This document shows, piece by piece, positions 32,949 to 42,474 of a DNA stretch of 57,126 nucleotides; position 1 is the stretch's first letter; the number at the start of each line of letters is the position of its first letter. A program made the position numbers and the translations under genes. This stretch comes from Lachnospiraceae bacterium (GTDB lineage Bacteria; Bacillota; Clostridia; Lachnospirales; Lachnospiraceae). Location: contig JALEWG010000074.1 in the NCBI GenBank assembly GCA_022788065.1, forward strand, positions 1 to 57,126. Reading direction: 5' to 3'. Under the pieces are notes generated by a model that made no database searches, was not told the origin of the DNA, and saw nothing but the letters and a program-made list of their open reading frames with translations.

Positions 32949-34136
32949 ATGGAAAAAAGACTGTTTACATCCGAGTCCGTAACAGAAGGACATCCGGATA
33001 AAATGTGCGACGCGATTTCGGATGCGATTCTGGACGCGCTGATGGAGAAGGATCCGATGAGCCGGGTGGCATGTGAGACATGCGCTACGACCGGCCTTGT
33101 CGTGGTAATGGGAGAAATTACAACCAATGCTTATGTGGATATTCAGAAAATTGTCCGCGAGACGGTTCGAGAGATCGGTTATGACCGGGCAAAATACGGA
33201 TTTGACTGCGATACCTGCGGCGTGGTTGTAGCAATTGACGAGCAGTCCGCGGATATCGCGCTGGGCGTGGACAAGGCACTGGAGGCTAAGGAAAACCACA
33301 TGTCCGACGATGAACTGGAGGCTATCGGCGCCGGAGACCAGGGTATGATGTTCGGCTATGCGACCAATGAGACCAAGGAGTACATGCCGTATCCGATCGC
33401 TCTCGCCCATAAACTGGCAAAGCGCCTTACCGACGTGAGAAAAGACGGAACTCTCCGCTACCTGAGACCTGACGGAAAGACCCAGGTTACGGTGGAGTAC
33501 GACGAAAACGGCAAACCGAGCCGTCTTGACGCGGTGGTACTTTCCACACAGCATGATGAATCTGTGACTCAGGAGCAGATTCGTGCGGATGTAGAGAAAT
33601 ACATTTTCAATGAGATCCTGCCGCAGGATATGGTGGACGAGAACACGAAGTTCTTTGTCAATCCGACCGGACGTTTCGTGATCGGCGGCCCGCACGGAGA
33701 TACCGGCCTTACAGGCAGAAAGATCATCGTTGACACCTACGGCGGATACGCCCGTCACGGCGGCGGAGCATTCTCCGGAAAAGACTGCACGAAGGTGGAC
33801 CGTTCCGCGGCTTACGCAGCCCGCTACGTTGCAAAAAATATCGTAGCTGCAGGCCTGGCAGATCAGTGTGAGATCCAGCTTTCCTACGCCATCGGCGTTG
33901 CGAGACCGACCTCCATTATGGTGGACACCTTTGGAACCGGAAAGCTCTCCGACGAGAGACTGGTGGAGATCATCCGTGAAAACTTCGATCTTCGCCCGGC
34001 CGGAATTATCAGGATGCTCGACCTTCGCCGCCCGATCTACAAGCAGACCGCTGCATACGGACATTTCGGAAGAACCGACATCGACCTTCCGTGGGAGAAA
34101 CTGGATAAGGCTGAAGAGTTAAAGAAGTATTTATAA
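32949..34136 (+). CDS. metK: S-adenosylmethionine synthetase
   Basis: MetK makes S-adenosylmethionine from methionine and ATP. The 395-residue protein begins [21 protein letters not shown], has the [16 protein letters not shown] hexapeptide region and the [20 protein letters not shown] and GGGAFSGKD loops with the metal, phosphate and potassium ligands. The ATG at 32949 has an ideal GAAAGGAG site; in-frame starts further up are inside the terminator. Expression is under the SAM-I riboswitch just upstream, giving direct product feedback. A hairpin terminator follows. Confidence 0.96.
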   Translation: MEKRLFTSESVTEGHPDKMCDAISDAILDALMEKDPMSRVACETCATTGLVVVMGEITTNAYVDIQKIVRETVREIGYDRAKYGFDCDTCGVVVAIDEQSADIALGVDKALEAKENHMSDDELEAIGAGDQGMMFGYATNETKEYMPYPIALAHKLAKRLTDVRKDGTLRYLRPDGKTQVTVEYDENGKPSRLDAVVLSTQHDESVTQEQIRADVEKYIFNEILPQDMVDENTKFFVNPTGRFVIGGPHGDTGLTGRKIIVDTYGGYARHGGGAFSGKDCTKVDRSAAYAARYVAKNIVAAGLADQCEIQLSYAIGVARPTSIMVDTFGTGKLSDERLVEIIRENFDLRPAGIIRMLDLRRPIYKQTAAYGHFGRTDIDLPWEKLDKAEELKKYL

Positions 34137-34142
34137 GAGACG

Positions 34143-34183
34143 AAAAGGCAGAGGCTGATGAAGATGCAGCACCTGCCTTTTTT
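34143..34183 (+). terminator. terminator after metK
   Basis: AAAAGGCAG and CTGCCTTTT pair over a 21-base loop and continue into a T run, seven bases after the metK stop. Confidence 0.65.
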
Positions 34184-34271
34184 GTTCATTTGTCGAAAAT
34201 CAGACTATATCGGAAAAATCTGTGAAAAGGGAATATTTTAGAATAGTTTTATAAATTGCAATTATAAACTA

Positions 34272-34280
34272 TGGTATAAT
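34272..34280 (+). promoter_or_regulatory. extended -10 promoter of the two-component genes
   Basis: TGGTATAAT is a full extended -10 element. No good -35 stands at 16-18 bases, so the promoter probably relies on the TG motif or on an activator, possibly its own response regulator (inference). Confidence 0.5.
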
Positions 34281-34321
34281 ACAAAAGATGAAATAAAGGA
34301 TGAAGGAGGCGCAATGCGCAT

Positions 34322-35800
34322 ATGAAAATCCGGACCAGGCTTGCAATTGCGTTTCTTACGATTACTGTGATCCCAATCACGCTGATTTATCTCACGATCA
34401 CCATGCTGAATCAGTATCAGACAAAAATATTCAGCGAGACATACGGAGTGGAGGAGCAGGTGGATCTGTCGGCGGGGACGTCGATTCGTCTGTTCAGCCA
34501 TCTGACCGAAGCAATTCAGATGGAGGTAGACAAAGAGTTGGAAAAGAATCCGGACCGATTTCTGGACAAACAGTATCTGGAGGGATTGAATTCCCGCCTT
34601 TCCAAGTGTGCCTCTTTTCTCATTGTACAGCAGGAGGATAATATTCTCTATACCGGAAATCCGGATACGACAGAGGATCTGCTCGAAGAATCCACCCACT
34701 ACGCGGACCTGGGGCAGTCGGCTTCCTGGGGAAATTTACTGGATGAGGAAACAGAGCATCTGATCAAACGGAAAGATTTCCGGTTTCAGGACGGGAGCAG
34801 AGGTATCGTTTACCTGATCACAAATGTGGTGAATGTGATTCCGGAGATCCGCTCCATGTTCACGGAGATAATGGTTTCCAGTATGGTGATCCTGTTCATA
34901 ACCGCCGCAGCCATGGTGGCATGGGTTTACCGTTCGATCTGGAGGCCTCTCGGACAGCTTCAGGAGGCGACAAAGAAGATCCGGGACGGAAATCTGGATT
35001 TTACACTGGAAGTGGAGGACGACGATGAGATCGGCCAGCTCTGCCAGAACTTTGAGGAAATGAGAATCCGCCTGAAGGAGACGACAGAGGAAAAGATCCA
35101 GTATGATAAAGAGAGCAAAGAGCTGATCAGCAATATTTCCCATGATCTGAAGACTCCGATTACAGCCATCAAAGGTTATGTGGAGGGAATCATGGACGGC
35201 GTGGCGTCGTCTCCGGAGAAGCTGGACCGCTATATCCGGACGATCTACAATAAGGCCAACGACATGGACAAGCTGATCGACGAGCTGACTTTTTATTCGA
35301 AGATCGACACCAATAAAATCCCCTATAACTTTTCCAAAATCAATGTGTCGGAATATTTCGGCGACTGTATCGATGAGGTCGGACTGGAGCTGGAATCCCG
35401 GGGAGTGGAGCTGGGATACTTTAATTTTGTTGATGAGGATGTGCTGGTAATCGCGGACGCTGAGCAGATCAAGCGTGTGATCAACAACATTATCAGCAAT
35501 TCCTTAAAATATATGGACAAGAAAAAAGGAATCATCAATATCCGGATTCTGGATGTAGGTGATTTTGTGCAGGTGGAGATCGAAGACAACGGAAAGGGAA
35601 TCGGACCGAGAGAGCTGCCCTATATTTTCGACCGGTTCTACAGGACGGATTCTTCGAGAAATTCTTCCTAAGGCGGAAGCGGCATCGGACTTTCTATCGT
35701 GAAGAAAATCATTGAGGATCATGGCGGAAAGATCTGGGCGACCAGCAAAGCGGGGATCGGCACGGAGATTCACTTTGTATTGAGGAAGACCACGGCATAG
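34322..35800 (+). pseudogene. sensor histidine kinase interrupted by an in-frame TAA
   Basis: The first 449 codons encode a two-TM sensor kinase: TM1 about 8-28, an extracellular sensing part to about 183, TM2 about 184-205, HAMP to about 258, HisKA with the phospho-acceptor His274 (NISHDLKTP), then N box (NNIISNSLKYM), G1 (DNGKGIG) and F box (FDRFYRTD). At 35669-35671 a TAA follows RNSS, and the same frame continues for 42 codons with GGSGIGLSIVKKIIEDHGG to a TAG at 35798-35800, exactly the missing G2 box. One base change (for example CAA to TAA) explains it. The truncated product would lack the ATP lid. The response regulator follows 13 bases later. Confidence 0.85.
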
Positions 35801-35812
35801 AAGGAGAGAATT

Positions 35813-36502
35813 ATGAGCAAGATTTTAATTGTGGAAGATGAAGAGAGTATTGCAGAGCTGGAGAAGGATTACCTGGAACTCTCGGGATTCGAGGTGGAGA
35901 TTGAAAATGACGGACAGAGCGGACAGAAGCGGGCTCTGGAGGAGGATTTCGACCTGTTTATTCTGGATTTAATGCTGCCCGGTGTGGATGGCTTTGAGAT
36001 CTGCAGGAAAATCCGGGAATCCAAGAACACTCCGATCATTATGGTTTCTGCTAAAAAAGATGATATCGATAAGATCCGCGGCCTGGGTCTGGGCGCGGAC
36101 GACTATATCACAAAACCGTTCAGCCCCAGTGAGATGGTGGCCCGCGTGAAAGCCCATCTGTCCCGCTATGAGAGGCTGATCGGTAGCGGAATGCCGGCCA
36201 ATGATATTATTGAGATCCGGGGCTTGAAAATCGACAAGACGGCACGCCGCGTTTATGTCAATGGTGAGGAAAAGAATTTTACGACCAAGGAATTTGATCT
36301 GCTCACATTCCTGGCGCAGAATCCGAACCATGTGTTTACGAAGGAAGAGCTGTTCTCAAAGATCTGGGATATGGAATCCATCGGCGATATTGCGACGGTT
36401 ACCGTGCATATCAAGAAGATCCGCGAAAAGATTGAGCTGAATACAGCGAAGCCTCAGTATATTGAAACGATATGGGGCGTCGGGTACCGGTTCAAGGTAT
36501 AA
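35813..36502 (+). CDS. OmpR/PhoB-family response regulator
   Basis: A 229-residue two-domain regulator. The receiver domain (1-about 120) has the acidic pocket in VEDEES, the phospho-acceptor Asp52 in LDLMLPGVDG, and Lys101 in TKPFSP. The C-terminal winged helix (about 130-228) shows the KEFDLLTFLAQNPNHVFTKEEL and TVTVHIKKIREKIE recognition parts and ends in WGVGYRF. It should bind direct repeats as a dimer when phosphorylated. Its partner kinase lies immediately upstream but carries a nonsense codon, so phosphorylation may come from elsewhere. It starts at an ATG after AAGGAGAG. A strong terminator follows. Confidence 0.95.
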   Translation: MSKILIVEDEESIAELEKDYLELSGFEVEIENDGQSGQKRALEEDFDLFILDLMLPGVDGFEICRKIRESKNTPIIMVSAKKDDIDKIRGLGLGADDYITKPFSPSEMVARVKAHLSRYERLIGSGMPANDIIEIRGLKIDKTARRVYVNGEEKNFTTKEFDLLTFLAQNPNHVFTKEELFSKIWDMESIGDIATVTVHIKKIREKIELNTAKPQYIETIWGVGYRFKV

Positions 36503-36517
36503 ATTGATCGAATCGTG

Positions 36518-36549
36518 AAAAAGAATCCTGCGCCGCAGGATTCTTTTTT
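36518..36549 (+). terminator. terminator after the response regulator
   Basis: AAAAAGAATCCTG and CAGGATTCTTTTT pair across a short CGCCG loop and end in a T run. Confidence 0.85.
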
Positions 36550-36553
36550 TCGC

Positions 36554-36582
36554 TTGACAACCCCTGCGCAGAAGATTAAACT
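36554..36582 (+). promoter_or_regulatory. promoter of the MFS gene
   Basis: TTGACA at 36554-36559, 17-base spacer, TAAACT at 36577-36582. It starts immediately after the preceding terminator. Confidence 0.65.
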
Positions 36583-36625
36583 GATAGGTGGCGAACAAAA
36601 TACTTAACAAAGGAAGAGGTCTGTA

Positions 36626-37819
36626 ATGAAGTACAAAACCAGGTTTTTCGCGTTTTTTGCGACGATGATCGTATTCAATCTGGCGGCCAATTTTGCCCAT
36701 CCGGTGACGCCGACAGTAATTCAGGAGCTGCATCTGCATGACTACATGTTTGGCGTGGCATTGGCATCGATGATGATCACAAACTTTTTGATGTCTCCGT
36801 TCTGGGGCAAGATCAATGTTTATATTTCCTCCAGAAAGTCTCTTCTGATCTGCTGCTGCGGATATGGCGTCGCTCAGTTATGGTTTGCGTTTGCTACGAC
36901 TGAACTGATGATCATTCTCGCCCGCATGTTCGCAGGTCTGTTTACAGGAGGTATTTTTGTAAGCTTTCTTACGTATGTGGTCAATGTTTCCAGACCGGAG
37001 GACCAGGCGAAGTACCTGACCTACAGTGCGACGATCCAGAGCGTGGCCAGTGCGTTCGGCTACATGATCGGCGGCTTTATCGGTGAGTTTTCCGTGAAAG
37101 GTGCATTTCTGGCGCAGGCGGTCACACTTTTTGCGGTGGCGGTTCTCTTTTACTTTATCTGCGAGCCGGATGCCAAGGAGGGCATGAAGATCACGGGAAA
37201 GCAGCTGGCGAAGGAAGCAAATCCGTTCCAGGCGTTTATGGACAGCAGAAAGTTCATGTGCGTGGCATTTGCGCTGCTGTTCCTTGTCAATATCCTGATC
37301 AACTTTGCAAACACAGGCTTTGACCAGGCATTCAACTACTATCTGAAGGATCAGCTGGGACTGACTTCCTCCTACAACGGAATCATTAAGGCGGCGGTGG
37401 GCTTTGTAGCCTTTATCTCCAACATGACGCTCTGCATCTGGATCATCAAAAAGACCAATGTCAAAAAATCTATGGTGGTGCTGGTTTCTGTCTGTGCGGC
37501 AGCGGCTCTCGGCACAACGATCTCAGCCAACATCGGAATCTTTATTGCTTTCAGCGTCCTGGTTTACGCCGGATATTCTGTCAGCATTCCGGTACTTCAG
37601 AATGTGATTGCCGGACAGGCGGAGCCGGAGCAGAAGAACCTGGTGATGGGCTTTTTCAATGCGACCAAGTCTCTGGGAGGTATTGCAGGTTCCCTCACAG
37701 CCGGATTTATTTATTCCGTCAACGCGAAACTGCCGTTTGCGTGCACATTTGTGATCTACAGCGTCGGTATCATCGCGGCGATCGGATACCTTTTGTACAG
37801 AAAGGACAGAAAAGCGTAA
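36626..37819 (+). CDS. major facilitator superfamily transporter
   Basis: A 397-residue membrane protein with 12 predicted segments and the MFS loop between helices 2 and 3 (FWGKINVYISSRKSLLIC). The overall pattern, with ARMFAGLFTGGIFVSF in helix 4 and GFFNATKSLGGIAGSLTAGFIY near the end, suits the drug:proton antiporter 1 group (TetA-like), but the substrate is not evident. It carries its own promoter between two terminators, so it is a single-gene unit. Confidence 0.85.
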   Translation: MKYKTRFFAFFATMIVFNLAANFAHPVTPTVIQELHLHDYMFGVALASMMITNFLMSPFWGKINVYISSRKSLLICCCGYGVAQLWFAFATTELMIILARMFAGLFTGGIFVSFLTYVVNVSRPEDQAKYLTYSATIQSVASAFGYMIGGFIGEFSVKGAFLAQAVTLFAVAVLFYFICEPDAKEGMKITGKQLAKEANPFQAFMDSRKFMCVAFALLFLVNILINFANTGFDQAFNYYLKDQLGLTSSYNGIIKAAVGFVAFISNMTLCIWIIKKTNVKKSMVVLVSVCAAAALGTTISANIGIFIAFSVLVYAGYSVSIPVLQNVIAGQAEPEQKNLVMGFFNATKSLGGIAGSLTAGFIYSVNAKLPFACTFVIYSVGIIAAIGYLLYRKDRKA

Positions 37820-37851
37820 GATCGGGCAGCGAGTTTTGGAATTGCGACAGC

Positions 37852-37880
37852 TTGACAGAAAAAACAAATGCTGATATAGT
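37852..37880 (+). promoter_or_regulatory. promoter of the DEAD-box gene
   Basis: TTGACA at 37852-37857, 17-base spacer, TATAGT at 37875-37880 with extended TGA. Expected to be strong. Confidence 0.7.
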
Positions 37881-37892
37881 ATCATACAGATT

Positions 37893-37944
37893 AAGGGGAA
37901 GATTCGGGAGGACTTGGATCTTCCTTCTTTTTGTCCACAGGACA
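37893..37944 (+). promoter_or_regulatory. leader with attenuator-like hairpins
   Basis: Between the promoter and the helicase ATG: GGAAGAT (37897-37903) pairs with ATCTTCC (37918-37924), extendable by G-U pairs, and is followed by TTCTTTTTG like an intrinsic terminator. Next TGTCC and GGACA (37932-37944) form a small tight hairpin. This looks like conditional leader control of the helicase (inference). Confidence 0.5.
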
Positions 37945-37966
37945 CTATGATGAGAAAGGATAATCA

Positions 37967-39655
37967 ATGGAAACAATCAGATTTGAAGAACTGAACCTGG
38001 ATCCGCGGATTCTGCGGGCTGTGACCGATATGGGATTTGAGGCTGCCTCGCCGATTCAGGCCCAGGCAATCCCGGTTCAGATGGAAGAGAGAGATATGAT
38101 CGGTCAGGCACAGACCGGTACGGGAAAGACGGCGGCGTTTGGAATCCCGCTGCTGCAGAGAGTCGACCCGGAGAGCAGGAAGACGCAGGCGATCGTTTTA
38201 TGCCCCACGAGAGAGCTGGCGATTCAGGTGGCAGATGAGATCCGACGTCTCGCAAAATACATGTCCGGAATCAAAGTCCTTCCGGTTTACGGAGGACAGG
38301 AGATCGTGAAGCAGATCCGCTCCTTAAAGGGCGGAGTCCAGATCATCGTTGGAACTCCGGGCCGTGTCATGGACCATATGCGCAGAAAAACCATCCGCAC
38401 AGAGGAGATCCATACGGTCGTGCTGGATGAAGCGGATGAAATGCTGAATATGGGTTTTCTGGAGGATATGGAGACGATCTTAAGCGCCATGCCGGAGGAG
38501 CGGCAGACGGTCATGTTCTCCGCCACAATGCCGCAGGCGATCGCGGAGATCGCGCGGAAGTTCCAGAAGGATCCGGTTATGGTGAAGGTGGTCAAGAAAG
38601 AACTCACCGTGCCGAAGGTGACACAGTATTACTATGAGGTGAAGCCGAGGAACAAGGTGGAGGTCATGTGCCGGCTTTTGGATCTGTATTCCCCGAAGCG
38701 CTCGGTAGTATTCTGCAATACGAAAAAGCAGGTGGATGAGCTGGTACAGGCACTGCAGGGGCGCGGATACTTCGCAGAAGGACTTCACGGTGACCTGAAG
38801 CAGGAGCAGAGAGACCGTGTCATGGACAGCTTCCGAAACGGCGCCACGGAGATTCTGGTGGCTACAGATGTGGCTGCGAGAGGAATTGACGTGGATGATG
38901 TGGAGGCGGTCTTCAACTACGATATTCCGCAGGATGACGAATATTACGTCCACAGGATCGGCCGTACAGGCCGTGCGGGCAGAGAAGGCCGCGCCTTCAG
39001 CCTGGCGGTGGGAAGCGAAGTCTATAAGCTCAGAGATATCCAGCGGTTCTGCAAGACAAAGATCATTCCGCAGCCGATCCCGTCGTTAGACGATGTGACG
39101 GAGATCAAGGCGGAAAAGATCCTCGATGAAGTGAAGGCGCTGATCGAAGCCGGAGAGCTGGAACGAATGACGGATATCATCGAAAAGAAGCTTCTGGAGG
39201 AGGAATATACCTCCATGGAACTGGCCGCCGCCTTCCTGAAGATGGCCATGGGAGATGATTACGAACACATTGTGGAGGAGGGACGACCGCTCCGGGATCT
39301 GGATGATCTGGACCGCAGAGGCGGCAGAGAGAGCCGCGGCAGAGACGGACGGAGAAAAGGCAGAAGAGACCGGGGACAGGACGACTATGATGACTATTCC
39401 ACCAGAAGGAATGGAGGAATGACAAGATTGTTCGTGAACCTGGGAAAGAACCAGAACGTGAAGCCGGGCGATATCCTGGGAGCCATTGCGGGCGAGTCTG
39501 GGATGCCGGGCCGACTTGTGGGCAGCATCGACATGTACGATAAGTATACGTTTGTGGAAGTGCCGAAGGAGCAGGCCGATATTGTACTTCAGGCCATGAA
39601 CAACGCAAAAATCAAGGGAAAGAATGTCCACGTGGAGAAGGCAAACAGAAGATAA
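37967..39655 (+). CDS. DEAD-box RNA helicase (CsdA/DbpA type)
   Basis: A 562-residue ATP-dependent RNA helicase. Motifs in order: the Q motif region SPIQAQAIP, AQTGTGKT (I), PTRELA (Ia), DEADEML (II), FSATMP (III), HGDLKQEQRD (IV-V region), ATDVAARGIDV (V) and HRIGRTGRAGREG (VI). After a basic, glycine- and arginine-rich linker (about 440-480), the last 75 residues (RLFVNLGKNQNVKPGDI to the end) form a DbpA-type RNA-binding domain. Such enzymes remodel rRNA and mRNA, especially in the cold. A promoter and hairpin-bearing leader precede it and a bidirectional terminator follows. Confidence 0.93.
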   Translation: METIRFEELNLDPRILRAVTDMGFEAASPIQAQAIPVQMEERDMIGQAQTGTGKTAAFGIPLLQRVDPESRKTQAIVLCPTRELAIQVADEIRRLAKYMSGIKVLPVYGGQEIVKQIRSLKGGVQIIVGTPGRVMDHMRRKTIRTEEIHTVVLDEADEMLNMGFLEDMETILSAMPEERQTVMFSATMPQAIAEIARKFQKDPVMVKVVKKELTVPKVTQYYYEVKPRNKVEVMCRLLDLYSPKRSVVFCNTKKQVDELVQALQGRGYFAEGLHGDLKQEQRDRVMDSFRNGATEILVATDVAARGIDVDDVEAVFNYDIPQDDEYYVHRIGRTGRAGREGRAFSLAVGSEVYKLRDIQRFCKTKIIPQPIPSLDDVTEIKAEKILDEVKALIEAGELERMTDIIEKKLLEEEYTSMELAAAFLKMAMGDDYEHIVEEGRPLRDLDDLDRRGGRESRGRDGRRKGRRDRGQDDYDDYSTRRNGGMTRLFVNLGKNQNVKPGDILGAIAGESGMPGRLVGSIDMYDKYTFVEVPKEQADIVLQAMNNAKIKGKNVHVEKANRR

Positions 39656-39666
39656 ATGGAGACTTG

Positions 39667-39693
39667 AAAATCCGGCCGTTTCGGCCGGATTTT
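39667..39693. terminator. bidirectional terminator, helicase / potCD
   Basis: A 12-bp perfect stem (AAAATCCGGCCG with CGGCCGGATTTT) over a TTT loop lies between two converging genes, with A and T runs on both sides. Confidence 0.88.
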
Positions 39694-39706
39694 CATTGGA
39701 TTCCCC

Positions 39707-41653
39707 TTACTGTGATTTAATCTGTTTCCAGAGCCTGTTATAGAGATCGTCGGCTTCCGTTCCGAGATACTGGAATACTTCGCTGTTGGTGAGCTTGGAG
39801 GTATCCGGGAACACGGAGGTATTCTCCCGGTACTCCTCATCCATCAGCTCAAGCGCTCCCGTGTTCGGAGTTGCGTAAGTGATGTACTCGAAGTTTTTCA
39901 GGGCGATATCCGGGCGGCAGAGGAAGTTGATCCACTTTTCCGCATTCTCCTTATTCCGGGCATTGTACGGGATCACCCAGGAATCGATCCAGATATTGGT
40001 TCCCTCTTCCGGCATCACGTAGTTTAATTCGTAGTCAAGACCGAGGCTTTCCGCTTCTTCCTGAAGATAGAGGAGCTCGCCGGAGTAGATCACGCCAATG
40101 GCGGCCTCGCCGTTTAACATCTTGTCGCGGACCTGATCTACCACATAGGCCTGAACCAGAGGCTTCTGAGCAAGCAGAAGATCCTTTGCCTCCTCAAGCT
40201 GTGCCGGATCCGTGGAGTTTAAGGAATAGCCCTTCATCTTGAGAGCCACCATGAACGCGTCCCGGACACTGTCCTGCATGAGGATCTCACCGCGGTAGCG
40301 TTCATCCCAGAGATCAGACCACTTCGTCGGAACCGGTGCGCCCAGCTCTTCCAGACGCTTTGTGTTATAGAGGATACCGACGGTACCCCAGGTGTAGGGC
40401 ACGGAATATTTGTTCTGAGGATCAAAGCTCTGCGACTTTTCCATATAGACCGGATCGATATATTCGAGGTTCGGGATATTCTCAAAATTAAGTTCTGCCA
40501 GCAGATCGTTTTCAGCCATCTTCTGGATCATGTAGTCGGACGGACAGACCACATCGTACTGGACAGCACCGGCCTCGATGATGGGATACATCTCTTCGTT
40601 GGTCTCGAACATGTCGTAGGTCACCTTGATACCGGTCTCCTCTTCAAACTGTTCAATGACACTCTCGTCAATGTATTCGCCCCAGTTGTATACATAGAGC
40701 TCGTCGGAATGCTTAACCGCGATGTGGCGGTAGGTGGTGTAGCAGACCCCCACGATAATGAAGAAGGAAGTCGCGATCAGAATTCCCTTCTGAACGAACT
40801 CGCCGAACCGGTTCGGCTTTTTCTCTCCCGGCATCACACCTGCGGCAGCGGCCTGCGCATTCTTCACAGTGCTCCGGTTGGGAGCAAAGTTCGTAATCAG
40901 AAGAAGCAGCAGCACTGTGACGAAGATCACGGTGGAGAGCGCGTACATGGACGGCTTAATGCCCCGGCGCACCTCGCTGTAGATCAGCGTGGAGAGCGTG
41001 TTGATTCCGGCGCCCCTCGTAAAATGGGTAATGATAAAGTCATCGAGGGACATGGTAAACGCCATCAGGAAGCCGGAGAGCACACCCGGCATGATGTCCG
41101 GGAACACGACTTTAAAAAATGCCTGAATCGGTCCAGCGCCCAGGTCCATGGCGGCCTCATAGGTGTATTTGCTGGTCTGCTTAAGCTTCGGCAGTACGTT
41201 CATCATCACGTAGGGAACGTTGAAGGTGATGTGTGCCAGAAGAATCGTTTTAAAACCGAGGGAAACCCCGAACGCGATGAACATTAACATCAGGGAGATG
41301 CCCGTCACGATCTCGGAGTTCAACATGGGAATATTGTTGATCCCCATGAAGATGGTCTTCGGAAGCTTCTTCATGCTGTTGATTCCGATGGCCGCCGCTG
41401 TGCCAAGGATCGTGGCGATCAATGCCGACAGGAATGCAATCAGCAGAGTGTTGTAGAGAGCTTCCATGATCGCCGTGCTCTCAAACATCTGCTGATACCA
41501 CTGGAACGTAAAGCCGCCCCACTGGGACCGGGATTTGGAGCTGTTGAAGGATAAGACCATCATGACGACGATCGGTGCGTAAAGGAAGATCAGTACCAGT
41601 ACCAGGTAAAAATCCTGGAAAAAGCGTTTTAATTTTGCATGTGCCATACTCAT
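39707..41653 (-). CDS. potCD: PotC-PotD fusion: spermidine/putrescine permease plus substrate-binding protein
   Basis: A 648-residue fusion. Residues 1-about 260 are an ABC permease of the PotC type, with six membrane segments and the EAA loop YEAAMDLGAGPIQAFFKVVFPDI. After a linker, an extra membrane segment (about 288-305) tethers a PotD-type solute-binding domain that starts at DELYVYNWGEYIDESVIEQF and continues to the end. Tethering replaces the usual lipoprotein anchor, so the binding domain sits outside next to its own permease. The ATG at 41653 overlaps the potB stop by one base (TGATG). It is the last gene of potA-potB-potCD. Confidence 0.93.
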   Translation of the reverse strand: MSMAHAKLKRFFQDFYLVLVLIFLYAPIVVMMVLSFNSSKSRSQWGGFTFQWYQQMFESTAIMEALYNTLLIAFLSALIATILGTAAAIGINSMKKLPKTIFMGINNIPMLNSEIVTGISLMLMFIAFGVSLGFKTILLAHITFNVPYVMMNVLPKLKQTSKYTYEAAMDLGAGPIQAFFKVVFPDIMPGVLSGFLMAFTMSLDDFIITHFTRGAGINTLSTLIYSEVRRGIKPSMYALSTVIFVTVLLLLLITNFAPNRSTVKNAQAAAAGVMPGEKKPNRFGEFVQKGILIATSFFIIVGVCYTTYRHIAVKHSDELYVYNWGEYIDESVIEQFEEETGIKVTYDMFETNEEMYPIIEAGAVQYDVVCPSDYMIQKMAENDLLAELNFENIPNLEYIDPVYMEKSQSFDPQNKYSVPYTWGTVGILYNTKRLEELGAPVPTKWSDLWDERYRGEILMQDSVRDAFMVALKMKGYSLNSTDPAQLEEAKDLLLAQKPLVQAYVVDQVRDKMLNGEAAIGVIYSGELLYLQEEAESLGLDYELNYVMPEEGTNIWIDSWVIPYNARNKENAEKWINFLCRPDIALKNFEYITYATPNTGALELMDEEYRENTSVFPDTSKLTNSEVFQYLGTEADDLYNRLWKQIKSQ

Positions 41654-42474
41654 CAGAATGCTGCCCCCTCCCCGTCTTTATCATATTTTGCAATCAGGGT
41701 CATACTGATCAGAATAAATATCATAAGTACGATGGAAAGTCCGGCGCCCAGATTCCAGTTGCTTCCTTTTGTAAACTCCTGTTCGATCACGTTGCCGATC
41801 AGAAGGATCTTGCCTCCGCCCAGAAGGTTGGAGATCACGAACGTGGTCAGGGCCGGCACAAACACCATGGTGATCCCGCTGATAATGCCGGGAACGCTTA
41901 AGGGGAGCAGAATCTTTGAGAAAGTCTGCAGGGAGTCGGCTCCCAGATCTCTCGCCGCATTGATCACGTTATCATCGATTTTAGCGAGAACGTTGTAAAT
42001 AGGAAGCACCATGAACGGCAGGAAGTTGTAAACCATGCCGAGGATGATGGCGGCCGGCGTGTTGATAATGGAAAGCGTCGGCAGGTGAAGCATGGAGAGG
42101 ATGGAGTTGATCACGCCGTTTTTCTCCAGAAGTGTCTGCCAGGCCATGGTACGGAGCAGAAAATTCATCCACATGGGCAGGATAAAAATAAATACGATAA
42201 AGCTTCCGGTACCGATATGGCGGTTCCTCAGAATCATTGCTAACGGATAAGCGATCAGAAGGCAGATCACGGTGCTCACGGTGGAGAAAAGCAGGGAAAG
42301 CAGCAGCGCCTTCATATGGTCCGCTGTCATGATCGCTGCGACATTTGCCAGTGTAAAGGCCCCGCTCCGGTCCGTAAGACCGTAATAAAACACCATCAGG
42401 AGCGGAATGATGGTAAATCCCGCCATCCATATAATATAAGGAAAGGCGAGAAGCTGTTTGGATTTTTTATTCAT
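41653..42474 (-). CDS. potB: spermidine/putrescine ABC permease PotB
   Basis: A 273-residue inner-membrane permease with six predicted segments. The EAA coupling loop [26 protein letters not shown] near residue 180 contacts the PotA ATPase. It pairs with the PotC part of the downstream fusion to make the channel for polyamine import. Its start overlaps the end of potA by eight bases and its stop overlaps the potCD start, so the three are translated in step. Confidence 0.93.
   Translation of the reverse strand: MNKKSKQLLAFPYIIWMAGFTIIPLLMVFYYGLTDRSGAFTLANVAAIMTADHMKALLLSLLFSTVSTVICLLIAYPLAMILRNRHIGTGSFIVFIFILPMWMNFLLRTMAWQTLLEKNGVINSILSMLHLPTLSIINTPAAIILGMVYNFLPFMVLPIYNVLAKIDDNVINAARDLGADSLQTFSKILLPLSVPGIISGITMVFVPALTTFVISNLLGGGKILLIGNVIEQEFTKGSNWNLGAGLSIVLMIFILISMTLIAKYDKDGEGAAF

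Noticed and set aside
32877..34064. Long minus-strand frame opposite metK
   Set aside because: It is a shadow of metK codon usage and runs through the riboswitch terminator; no known domain.
35669..35671. Programmed recoding of the stop in the histidine kinase, as in selD
   Set aside because: The codon is TAA, not TGA; it is not at a Cys position and no special hairpin or known readthrough context follows. A nonsense mutation or sequence error is simpler.
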